The notes beneath the pieces were generated by a model. It was not told the DNA's origin, did not search any database, and saw only the letters and a program-made list of their open reading frames with translations. Below are positions 23,568 to 31,096 of a stretch of 38,505 bases of DNA, one piece after another. Both the position numbers and the translations under genes were made by a program. The first letter of the stretch is position 1; every line of letters begins with the position of its first letter. Where the stretch lies: positions 1 through 38,505 of the forward strand of contig BJHF01000062.1 in the NCBI GenBank assembly GCA_014191855.1. Reading direction: 5' to 3'. The stretch comes from Deltaproteobacteria bacterium (GTDB lineage: Bacteria > Myxococcota_A > UBA796 > SXON01).

Positions 23568-24651
23568 ATGGCCACGCTCCCGAGACGTCCGAAGTCCCTT
23601 CGTAAAAAGCGGGGTATCCGCGCGAGCCCCCTCTTGGCGGGCCACTTCTGGGCGCTCGGCCGCGACTATGCCCAGAATTGTACGCTGGGGGTAGGCGCCG
23701 ACTCGCCGCACACGTTCGCGCTGATCGGCAACCCGCTCGCGGATCTCGTGCTGGACTTCGCCCGCAAAGCGGATCCGCGCATCCCTGCATCCTGTACGTC
23801 GCAGGATCGGATTCAGTGGGCGTGCTGGAAGTTCTTCCGCGAGAACCCCGACCCCGCCCGTCCGGGGGGCGCCGGAGGAGCCCGCCCGGTCGAACCTGGC
23901 CTTGATCGGCGACTTGTTCGGACTGGACGCGCTGGAGCGCGCGGTGCTCCAGTTCGTCGCCACCCTCGCCGAGGACTCCGGGTTCAACAAGTTCGCGTGC
24001 CACGCCGGCGAGTACGCGATGGCGCAGGCGCACACCCTGGTGGCGATGTGCGCGATGCAGCCGGAAGGCGATGTCCGTCGCGTACTCGCCCCGAGCGGGC
24101 GCCTGGTCAGCAGCGGGCTGGTGAGCCTGCAGGAGCGCGCGTGCTCCGTCGACGATCGCTTCAGCTTCAAGCAGGGGTTGGGCGACCTGCTCACGATGCC
24201 GGCGCTCACCGCCGACGTGTTCACCCGTCACTTCTTGCCCGAGGCCAAGGCCACCCATCTCGCGATCACCGACTTCGCGCACATGCACGCCGAAGTTTCG
24301 ACGGTCAGGGCCATCCTCGGTGCCGCGGTGGTGCGGCGTCAGCGGGGCGTGAACGCGCTGCTGGTTGGGCCCACGGGAACGGGAAAATCGGCGCCTGCAT
24401 CGCTGATTGCCCGGGAGCTCGGCGTGCGCCTCCACGCAGCCGGCATCGCCGACAGCGATGGCGACGCAGCCTCGCCGCGGGAGCGACTGAGCTCCTTGCT
24501 GTTGGGTCAACGGTTGTTTGGCGGTGGCGACGGAATCCTGGTGTTCGACGAGTTTGAAGACCTGTTCCAGCGGAGCTCGCGAACCGCCCAGCGTCGCGCG
24601 CCACCGCGCGCCGACCGCGGTGCCGAAAGCGGCGTGTGGCCGTTGGGGTAG
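23568..24651 (+). pseudogene. Frameshifted and truncated AAA+ ATPase
   Basis: ATG 23568 begins MATLPRRPKSLRKKRGIR and reads sensibly to FFRENPDPARP near 23860. Past a run of six G (23864-23869) the good reading is in the next frame: PEEPARSNLALIGDLFGLDALERAVLQF and on to LVGPTGTGKSAPASL (Walker A) and ILVFDEFEDLF (Walker B). One extra G in the run would explain the switch. After Walker B the family sequence stops and unrelated residues lead to a stop at 24649-24651, so the sensor and lid regions are missing. Both a frameshift and a 3' truncation mark it as non-functional, unless a shift at the G-run is programmed. Confidence 0.65.
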
Positions 24652-24707
24652 GTGCTGCGGACCGGCTGTTGCCCGTGGTATTCTCTCGCCTACCCGAGGA
24701 GCTCTCC

Positions 24708-25646
24708 ATGTGGTTGTCGGTTCTTTCGCTGGCGTGCGCGCCGATTTCGGGCGAAGGAGGCAAGGAAACAGGCGATACGGGGGACACCGGCAAGGTGGAC
24801 GCTTGGCCGTGCGCGGACGACGAGGGGGAGGTGACCGGTGTCGTTACGGTCGATGGCGAGCTGCCGCGTGCGGCTTACGTGGAGGCGTACGTCGATCGGG
24901 AGTCCGTCGCCCGCGTCGACGTGAGCTCCGCCGATGGATCGTACGCGATGTGCCTCGCGGAGGGTACCTATACCTTCGCGGCCTTCTCCGCTGGTTGCGA
25001 CGATTCCAGCTGGGCCGACGTGGTGGCGCGCGAGGTTGTTACGGTGGATCTCGAAATCGACAGCGACTGCGACACAATTGACAAGCCCAACCTCTACCTC
25101 TACCCGTCGCAACCCACCCGCACGACGGTGCGGGTCGAGGTCGACCCGCGACAGCGCATCTTCGCCAGTGAACCACCGTACGAGCGCGGCTGGCGCGGCG
25201 TCGCCATGCCGGATGGTCGATTTGTCACTCACAAGGGCCCGGCGCCCTTCTTGTTCTACGAGGCCACGCTCCTGCCCCGCCAAGTGACGAGCTTCCAGCG
25301 CCACGAGGGCTGGTGCCTCGACGCCGAGCCGCTGGAGGCGGTGTACGGGATGGCGGCGATCCTCGAACGATACGGGTTCAACGCCGCTGAGGTAGACGAC
25401 TTCGTCGAGGGCTGGCGCTTCGACCTTCCTCGCGCTGGCGCCTACACCGTGTACCCCCAGCTTGACGTCGATGACGTCGCGGGGCTCCGCATCGATCCCC
25501 CGCTTCCGGTCGAACGGCTGTGGCTGCTCGTGGCGGATTCGGGGGTGTGCGACAGCGCCTTGCCCGAGCCCGCTGTTTTCGAGTTTGACCGCTCCGGCCC
25601 GCACGCCGTCGAGTGGGGCGTGGCGCTGGTCGACGTCATCAAGTGA
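24708..25646 (+). CDS. Lipoprotein with DTGDTG linker and KPxxYLYP domain
   Basis: ATG 24708 has GAGGAG seven bases upstream and gives MWLSVLSLACAPISGEGG, a lipoprotein signal, then KETGDTGDTGK, a linker type common in myxobacterial surface lipoproteins. Residues about 40-115 resemble a carboxypeptidase-regulatory or Ig-like fold (GEVTGVVTVDGELPRAAYVEAYVD...). Then KPNLYLYPSQPTRTTVRVEV begins a domain recurring in bacterial surface proteins (KPVIYLYP type) whose function is unknown. The product is 312 residues with a few Cys. It immediately follows the broken AAA+ gene. Confidence 0.75.
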   Translation: MWLSVLSLACAPISGEGGKETGDTGDTGKVDAWPCADDEGEVTGVVTVDGELPRAAYVEAYVDRESVARVDVSSADGSYAMCLAEGTYTFAAFSAGCDDSSWADVVAREVVTVDLEIDSDCDTIDKPNLYLYPSQPTRTTVRVEVDPRQRIFASEPPYERGWRGVAMPDGRFVTHKGPAPFLFYEATLLPRQVTSFQRHEGWCLDAEPLEAVYGMAAILERYGFNAAEVDDFVEGWRFDLPRAGAYTVYPQLDVDDVAGLRIDPPLPVERLWLLVADSGVCDSALPEPAVFEFDRSGPHAVEWGVALVDVIK

Positions 25647-25682
25647 AGGCCCGAGCGGGGCCGGCCACGTCGGTTTCTCATT

Positions 25683-25919
25683 CTACCGGTGGCGATGGTT
25701 GACCGTTTCGGAGGTGTGCCCGCTGGACTCTCCGTCTGTCATCGCGTCGAGCGCCCATCCCAGGGGAGCACCGATGGCGAGAACGCCGCCCACAGCCATC
25801 GCTGCGGCGTCACTGCCCGTCGCGACGCGCGCATCCTCCATTTCCTGGCAGAGCCAATCGCTCACGCTGAGGTCGCGTTCCTGTGTCCGGGCCTGGGCGT
25901 TGAGCCCCTGACCCAGCAC
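25683..25919 (-). CDS. Small hypothetical protein or relic
   Basis: A 78-codon frame from GTG 25919 with strong GC at third positions, so it may be real coding. The product has a small-residue segment, AAAMAVGGVLAIGAPLGWAL, that could be a membrane helix. The frame stays open upstream to about 25991 without an ATG, reading IAPGAIDGWSRRSQRG, which suggests a fragment of a longer gene rather than an intact one. No ribosome-binding site is seen. No family recognised. Confidence 0.3.
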   Translation of the reverse strand: MLGQGLNAQARTQERDLSVSDWLCQEMEDARVATGSDAAAMAVGGVLAIGAPLGWALDAMTDGESSGHTSETVNHRHR

Positions 25920-26012
25920 GCTGGTGCTGCGTTGACCGCGCTGGCTCCGTCGTGACCAACCGTCGATGGCGCCCGGGGCGATATCCGGGGATCAATATCG
26001 GCCACGTGGAGA

Positions 26013-27017
26013 CTACGGCTCGAAGTACGCCTCTGTCCGCGCGCTCGCATAGCCGCGCCCCATGAAGTGGTAGAGGTAGGTGTTCCCGTACGCGTCGGTG
26101 GCCTCGTAGGGGCCGATCTCCACGTAGGTCGGCCAATCCACCTCGCCGAGGACGTAGTATCCTCCAGCTTCCGACACCTGGGCACCGAAATAACCGGTGT
26201 AGCCGGCGTCGGGGAATTGCCAGCCCGAATCCTCATACCTAAACACGCGCCATTCGTAGTTGTCGAACGAGATGGTCGTCGTGAAGTCGCCAATGTACGG
26301 TCCGCACGTGCCGTTGTCGCTGCTCGCCGCGGGGAGGTAGGTATTCACAACGTCGAAGCCGTAGTCGCACGTGGGACATCGGGCCGCCGTGGGCGTGGCC
26401 TCAAACGCCCACCAGAGGTCGCAGGGCGGATCGGAGCTGTGCTCGGATTCGCCAAATACCACGTGACGCGAGCCGGACATTGGGGGCAAGAAGCAAGATG
26501 CGTCCAGGGACGCGTCTGCATCGTCCACAAGTCCGTCGCAATCGTCGTCCGCACCGTTGCATACCTCGAGCGCGGCGGGGTTCACGAGCGCGCTGGTGTC
26601 ATCACAATCGGAGTCGTCATCCACGATGCCCTCCGGAGCCCGGCAGGCATAGGTCGCAAGCGCGCTGCCGTATCCGTCCCCATCCATGTCCAGGTGCCAC
26701 TCTTGCGCCGTGCTCGGGTCAACGGCGTCGTCGGCGTCGTCCACCAGCGAGTCGCAGTCGTCGTCCACCGAGTTGCACGCCTCGGCCGAGCCGGGGCTCA
26801 CGTTCCCATCGGCGTCGTCGCAATCGGTATTGTCCTCAACGTACCCAGGAGGGACGGAGCACGCCACCTTGGTCGTCGCCGCGTCCCCAAACGTGTCCCC
26901 ATCTGCATCGCGGAAGTAGGTGAAGTTGCACCGGTCATCGGGACCGAGCGGTTCGGCCGGATCACAACCCCAGAGGAGCAGCACGATGGGCAGTAAACCG
27001 GCGTAGACAGAGATCAT
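26013..27017 (-). CDS. MopE-repeat lipoprotein
   Basis: The 334-residue product starts with a lipoprotein signal (MISVYAGLLPIVLLLWGC). Residues about 30-180 hold MopE-type putative metal-binding repeats: CDDADGNVSPGSAEACNSVDDDCDSLVDDAD and CDDTSALVNPAALEVCNGADDDCDGLVDDAD, with FRDADGDTFGD and HLDMDGDGYGS between them. The C-terminal ~150 residues are a separate, aromatic-rich domain with several Cys (FGESEHSSDPPCDLWWAFEA, NYEWRVF). By family knowledge these repeats are named after a copper-binding Methylococcus protein; the ligand in this case is unknown. Likely surface-exposed. It is divergent from the next lipoprotein gene. Confidence 0.85.
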   Translation of the reverse strand: MISVYAGLLPIVLLLWGCDPAEPLGPDDRCNFTYFRDADGDTFGDAATTKVACSVPPGYVEDNTDCDDADGNVSPGSAEACNSVDDDCDSLVDDADDAVDPSTAQEWHLDMDGDGYGSALATYACRAPEGIVDDDSDCDDTSALVNPAALEVCNGADDDCDGLVDDADASLDASCFLPPMSGSRHVVFGESEHSSDPPCDLWWAFEATPTAARCPTCDYGFDVVNTYLPAASSDNGTCGPYIGDFTTTISFDNYEWRVFRYEDSGWQFPDAGYTGYFGAQVSEAGGYYVLGEVDWPTYVEIGPYEATDAYGNTYLYHFMGRGYASARTEAYFEP

Positions 27018-27209
27018 ATGTAATATTCTCCAGCGACGATATGGAGCATGAACGGCACGGCGGAAGGCACACGCGGAGAAAGTACACCCGCTTCCGGTCG
27101 CCAGACAAGCAGGCGGCGCGCCAAAAAAATGCCCCGGAGGGCCAGACGGAGTTCGGCGATGTCGTCTCTCAACTCGGCTCCGCTGCTGTCGCCCACGTTA
27201 TCATCCCGC

Positions 27210-27881
27210 ATGGCCATCGCACTCGCGCTCGCGCTGCTCATGTCGGCGTGCAGTGATCAGGTCGTCACCGGAACGGCCACGGGAACCTGGCGGATCGCCG
27301 CCAACCGGTGGACGTACACGCAAGTCACGCAGTCGGGCTGCGTCCCCGACCGGGAGGAGGTTCCCGCGGTGATGCCGATCGACGGCGCGGGCGAGCGGGG
27401 GGGGCGCCAGAATGTTCGGGACTGCGCTCAAGCGACGTGCGACACCAGGGAGGTGACGGTGGCGCGCAAGTGTTCAACGGGCACGTGCTCCCAGTACGCG
27501 GTCTCCGCTGGCCGGTGTTCCCCCTCGGAGCTTGGGCGTACGGTTGAGCTGTGTGAGCGGGAGACCACACAGAAGGTGGCCGTGAAAGGAACCCGATGTA
27601 CCTATGATACCTGGGAGTGGAAGCTCACGGATCAAGCGGAGCAATTCGGTGATGGATTTGCGCCTCCGGAAGCGGTCGGCCTGGCCGGGCCGGTGGGTCC
27701 TTTGCAGCGCGCCGAGGTGTCGGAGAACTACTCGGTTTTGGTGGAAGCGGGTGGGCGGACGAGCACGGAGTTCATTCAGAGCCGCGAGCATTACCTCATG
27801 TTCGCCAGCGGAAAGGTCACGGCGCTGAAGGTTCGGGGCGCGCCGCTGCTGACCCAGATCCACCCGGTTCCGGGGAGTTGA
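27210..27881 (+). CDS. Cys-rich lipoprotein of unknown function
   Basis: ATG 27210 gives MAIALALALLMSAC, a lipoprotein signal; the upstream in-frame extension to 27048 is Arg/Ser-rich and unlikely to be translated. The mature 209 residues contain about ten Cys in CVPDREE, DCAQATCDTRE, KCSTGTCSQYAVSAGRC, ELCERE and TRCTYD, probably disulfide-paired in the periplasm. No domain is recognised. The local base composition is lower in GC than the core genes. The IS3 relic begins 9 bases after its stop on the other strand. Confidence 0.7.
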   Translation: MAIALALALLMSACSDQVVTGTATGTWRIAANRWTYTQVTQSGCVPDREEVPAVMPIDGAGERGGRQNVRDCAQATCDTREVTVARKCSTGTCSQYAVSAGRCSPSELGRTVELCERETTQKVAVKGTRCTYDTWEWKLTDQAEQFGDGFAPPEAVGLAGPVGPLQRAEVSENYSVLVEAGGRTSTEFIQSREHYLMFASGKVTALKVRGAPLLTQIHPVPGS

Positions 27882-27890
27882 GCTCCCGCG

Positions 27891-28040
27891 GCGAGCTGGG
27901 TGGGCGTCTCCCAGGCTGTCGAACACCTCGCCGAGCTCGCGCTTGAGCCTCGCATTCGAGCTCTCCATGGCCGCGTTGTCGAGGCTGTTTCCACGGCGGC
28001 TGTTGCTGGGGCTGGCGTTCGCGTCCTGGAGCGTGACGCC
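27891..28040 (-). pseudogene. IS3-type transposase fragment
   Basis: On the minus strand one frame reads VTLQDANASPSNSRRGNSLD, NAAMESSNARLKRELGE and then loses the pattern. SRRGNxxDNAxMESxxxxLKREL is the wording around the third catalytic acid of IS3-family DDE integrases, where the usual Cys/Tyr and Phe-Phe are substituted. Only about 45 residues remain, with no terminal repeats visible. Confidence 0.6.
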
Positions 28041-28193
28041 GCTTACCCGAATCGTCAGCGGAGCGCTCACCAAACTTGAGCCACCCGCTTTTGAGCGGGG
28101 ACTCCGATGCCGCCTACATCGTAGGTGCAGACGGGGTGGCCTTGTTCGGGTGAGCAAGGGTATGGCGATTTTCGCGAGCGTCTACAGGTCGGG

Positions 28194-28613
28194 TCAGGTG
28201 GCCACTCGCCGGGCGAGGGCCTCCGCCTCCTGCTGCATGTACGAGCGGATGGTCGCGCCGCCCAACCACCCTCCCAACCACGCCATCGCCCCAGAGAGTT
28301 CGATCCGGAGTGTGAGGCGGGTGCCCCCCTCCACCGGTTCGACGAGATGGAAGGCCAGCGTTCGCATCCCCGGCGAGGCGCTGACCCAGGAGAAGCTCCG
28401 CCCCGGCTCGAGCGCATCCACCGTCCACACCGCCGGCTGGAGCTTGGGTTGAACCAGCCGATACTGGGCACCGACGCGGAGCCCTGAAGACCCGAGCGCC
28501 GTCACCCCGGTGACCGTCGGTGCCCACTCGACCCACCGGTCAACGTCGGCGAGTACGGCCCAGACGCGGTCTGGCGTGGACGGCACAAGGGAGACAACTT
28601 CGAATGTGGCCAT
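28194..28613 (-). CDS. SRPBCC (START-like) small-molecule-binding protein
   Basis: The 139-residue protein has the SRPBCC/polyketide-cyclase pattern: VSLVPSTPDRVWAVLADVDRWVEWAPTVTGV at the start, then FSWVSASPGMRTLAFHLVEPVEGGTRLTLRIEL and a long C-terminal helix (SYMQQEAEALARRV). Members bind hydrophobic ligands in a helix-grip fold; this one has no catalytic motif that would narrow its role. Length is normal for the family. No neighbour suggests a pathway. Confidence 0.85.
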   Translation of the reverse strand: MATFEVVSLVPSTPDRVWAVLADVDRWVEWAPTVTGVTALGSSGLRVGAQYRLVQPKLQPAVWTVDALEPGRSFSWVSASPGMRTLAFHLVEPVEGGTRLTLRIELSGAMAWLGGWLGGATIRSYMQQEAEALARRVAT

Positions 28614-28639
28614 GCCCGGCCGTATATCGAGGCTGGCGG

Positions 28640-28726
28640 CCCCCCGCCGCGGCCCCCGGCCGCGATGCGATCGGTCGCCTCGGCGACCTCGACGGGGACG
28701 GAGCGCCGGAGATCGGGGTGAAGTGA
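28640..28726 (+). pseudogene. FG-GAP repeat fragment
   Basis: A short frame ends APGRDAIGRLGDLDGDGAPE followed by IGVK and a TGA at 28724-28726. The GDLDGDGxPEI pattern is that of FG-GAP (integrin alpha-type) calcium-binding repeats of large surface proteins. No start or further repeats exist, so it is debris. Bases 28672-28714 match 19510-19550 in the frameshifted lipoprotein. Confidence 0.45.
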
Positions 28727-28853
28727 GGGCGTCTGGACGGTCATCGTCCTATCCCCCCTGACTTGCCCGTTCGTGCGCCGTGTTTACGACAAGCCCAGCG
28801 GTTGGATGCGCCCGCTACAACGTTCCGATTCCGCGTTGAGACCGAGGTGCCCC

Positions 28854-30224
28854 ATGCTCCGCCCGAATGGACCGATTGCGTCCTGTTTGCCCCTCCTGCT
28901 CCTCACTGCGTGCATGGACGATCTGCTGTGGCAATCCCCATCGGAGCCCGACAGCTTCTCGGATCCGGAATTGGACTCGAGCTTTCACGGCACAGTCTCG
29001 GTGATCCCGGCCTACGTGGACGAAGGTGGTGCGCTGGTGGAGCTCGACTGGGAGGAGGCCAACCACGGGGTTTTCCCGTTCGGCGCCCTCTGGGTCGCCG
29101 CCTTTGGCATCGACCCATTCACCGGCGCGCGCCTCGATGAGGATGAGGTGGCCATCCTGGAGCCGGAGATCGGCAGCAACGCATGGACGCTCGACTTCAG
29201 CGAGCTCGGGACGGGGCCGTTCCAAGTGGAGGCGGTCCTCGACGAGTTGGACGACGGGATCATCGGGATCGCGGAGCCGTCCGCGCTTTGGCACCAGTTG
29301 CTGACGGTGTCCGGTGGACAGGTGCTGGATCCTCAGGGTGCGGTCGTTGACGGAATCGGCCTCTACATCACCGTTCCGTGGAACGCGCCCGACGAAGGTG
29401 GCGACGATAGGGACCCGACCGGCGATGGGGCGGTCCCCCCCGCGGAGATCGCCGAAGCCCTGGAGGAGGCGCTGGAAAACGCGACGGAGGCCTTGGGAGA
29501 CAACGAGAACGGACCGGATTCCTTCGTCACCATCACGGGCGACGCCGCGATCGACGCCGTCTCCGCCGGCGACTGCGCGACCATGCTGTTCAGCGAGAAC
29601 GGGTACGGACCCTATTACTGGACGTACTTCAGCGCGCTGGGCCTCGAGCCTGGCAACCGGGCCTGGTCGGTGGAGGTCCTCGCCGACGACGGGCGGATGC
29701 AGCTCTCGGGCGCTTGCGACACCAATGGGAACGGACTGTTCGACCCGGCAGACGCCTGGGGCACCTGGGTTTGGGACGGAGTGGCCCAGAACCCCATCGA
29801 CATCGGCGACGTTGACATCAACGATATCCACATCGAGGTGCCATTTGACGGGGCGTTCACCACCGCAGCGCCGCTCATCACGCTCTCCGGGACCGTGAGT
29901 GACCCCGGCGGCTTTGAGAGGTATCCCCCTGAGGCCGTGCTCTACCTCGTGGCGCAACGGCACGCGGGCGTCGCCGACATCGCGACGCTCGACCACGAGT
30001 ACGCTTGGACGGCCTACGCCGGCGCAGACCTGTCGGCCGGGGCAGTCGAGTACACCCTCTCGGTCCCGGCCTACAAGACCCTGTACATCTGGGCGTGGGT
30101 TGACCTCGACGGCGACGGTACCCTCAACGAGGAAGGCGAGCCGGGCGGCGCCAGCGGCCCTTGGTACACCGAGACAGACCGGGACAGTCTCGCTATTGCG
30201 ATGACGCCGGCGGCCGCGCCGTGA
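28854..30224 (+). CDS. Large acidic lipoprotein of unknown function
   Basis: ATG 28854 gives MLRPNGPIASCLPLLLLTAC, a lipoprotein signal. The 456-residue product is strongly acidic, with a first domain (residues about 45-185) beginning GTVSVIPAYVDEGGA and a later Ig-like or beta-rich region starting LITLSGTVSDPGGFERYPPE. Near the end it has WVDLDGDGTLNEEGEPG, a calcium-loop-like sequence. No catalytic motif is seen. It overlaps the next lipoprotein by GTGA (30221-30224), so the two are translationally coupled and probably act together at the outer membrane. Confidence 0.75.
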   Translation: MLRPNGPIASCLPLLLLTACMDDLLWQSPSEPDSFSDPELDSSFHGTVSVIPAYVDEGGALVELDWEEANHGVFPFGALWVAAFGIDPFTGARLDEDEVAILEPEIGSNAWTLDFSELGTGPFQVEAVLDELDDGIIGIAEPSALWHQLLTVSGGQVLDPQGAVVDGIGLYITVPWNAPDEGGDDRDPTGDGAVPPAEIAEALEEALENATEALGDNENGPDSFVTITGDAAIDAVSAGDCATMLFSENGYGPYYWTYFSALGLEPGNRAWSVEVLADDGRMQLSGACDTNGNGLFDPADAWGTWVWDGVAQNPIDIGDVDINDIHIEVPFDGAFTTAAPLITLSGTVSDPGGFERYPPEAVLYLVAQRHAGVADIATLDHEYAWTAYAGADLSAGAVEYTLSVPAYKTLYIWAWVDLDGDGTLNEEGEPGGASGPWYTETDRDSLAIAMTPAAAP

Positions 30225-30937
30225 CGATGCACTCCCGGCCAGCACCGAGGATGGCGACCCTGCTCCTCTTGCTCGCCGGGTGCAGCAACGCGGTGCGATT
30301 TTCTGAGATTGATGAGTTCGGAGAGGTACGATCGGCCGTCTGGCTCCACGAGACGACCGGGCGCAGCGTGGCGGACTCCATCGTCCTGACCACGGTGCCC
30401 GACCTGTGCCTGCGGTACGGGCACCTCGTCGAGGCGGCGGCGGTCCTCGCCGGTGTGTTGGCGGCTCTCGAAGCCGAGGACACCTCCTGTGCCGACCTCG
30501 CCGCGCCGGCGGAGAACTTCGGCGCCGCCGCCGCCGACCTGTGGTACGAAGGCGCTTCCTATCTCATCTTCAACGTGCTGGAGGATGGCGACGGAGCGCC
30601 GCAGGCGCAGCACTACGCGGTGGGCGACCCCGAGCAGTCGGTCAGCGGAGAGGTCGAGTTCGTGTTGCGGAACCCATTCGGGGGCTACCTGGAGGATTGG
30701 GACGAACAAGGCAGCTTGGACGACAATTGCGGCGCCGGGTTCGAGCCAGACTTCGACGGGTCTTTCGCGCGGTGGAGTGTCTCTGCCGGCGACCTGGAGA
30801 TCACGGAGGCCGTGGAGGGCGCCGGCGTGGCCGGCGCGTTCGATGGAGAAATCGAGGACACCGCGGGCGACAACGCCGGGGATGCCCGCGTGCGGCTCGA
30901 TGCTGGCTACTGCGCGGTGGTGTCGGAGACGGGGTGA
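30221..30937 (+). CDS. Lipoprotein coupled to the preceding gene
   Basis: The GTG at 30221 overlaps the upstream stop; ATG 30227 is a close alternative. The product, 238 residues, begins TMHSRPAPRMATLLLLLAGC, a lipoprotein signal. The mature part is rich in Glu, Asp and Ala (LVEAAAVLAGVLAALEAEDTSC, then LEDWDEQGSLDDNCGAG) and holds four Cys. No domain is recognised. Coupling to the preceding acidic lipoprotein suggests a shared complex or function. Confidence 0.75.
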   Translation: MTMHSRPAPRMATLLLLLAGCSNAVRFSEIDEFGEVRSAVWLHETTGRSVADSIVLTTVPDLCLRYGHLVEAAAVLAGVLAALEAEDTSCADLAAPAENFGAAAADLWYEGASYLIFNVLEDGDGAPQAQHYAVGDPEQSVSGEVEFVLRNPFGGYLEDWDEQGSLDDNCGAGFEPDFDGSFARWSVSAGDLEITEAVEGAGVAGAFDGEIEDTAGDNAGDARVRLDAGYCAVVSETG

Positions 30938-31096
30938 TTGTGACCGTCGGCGGCGCCGCGATGGGCCCGAAGCCGCGCCAAAACGAAGGGGACCGGGCCT
31001 TGCCCATCGCCCCGACCCCAGTCCTCACGCGAAGCCTACGACTCCGGCTTGCGCCAAGGCCCGGACCGGCGCATGGTAGGGAGCGCTGGAGTCTGC

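Noticed and set aside
22807..24510. 567-residue minus-strand reading frame
   Set aside because: It crosses the nuclease, mutase fragment and AAA+ fragment with Arg/Gly-rich text and no domain.
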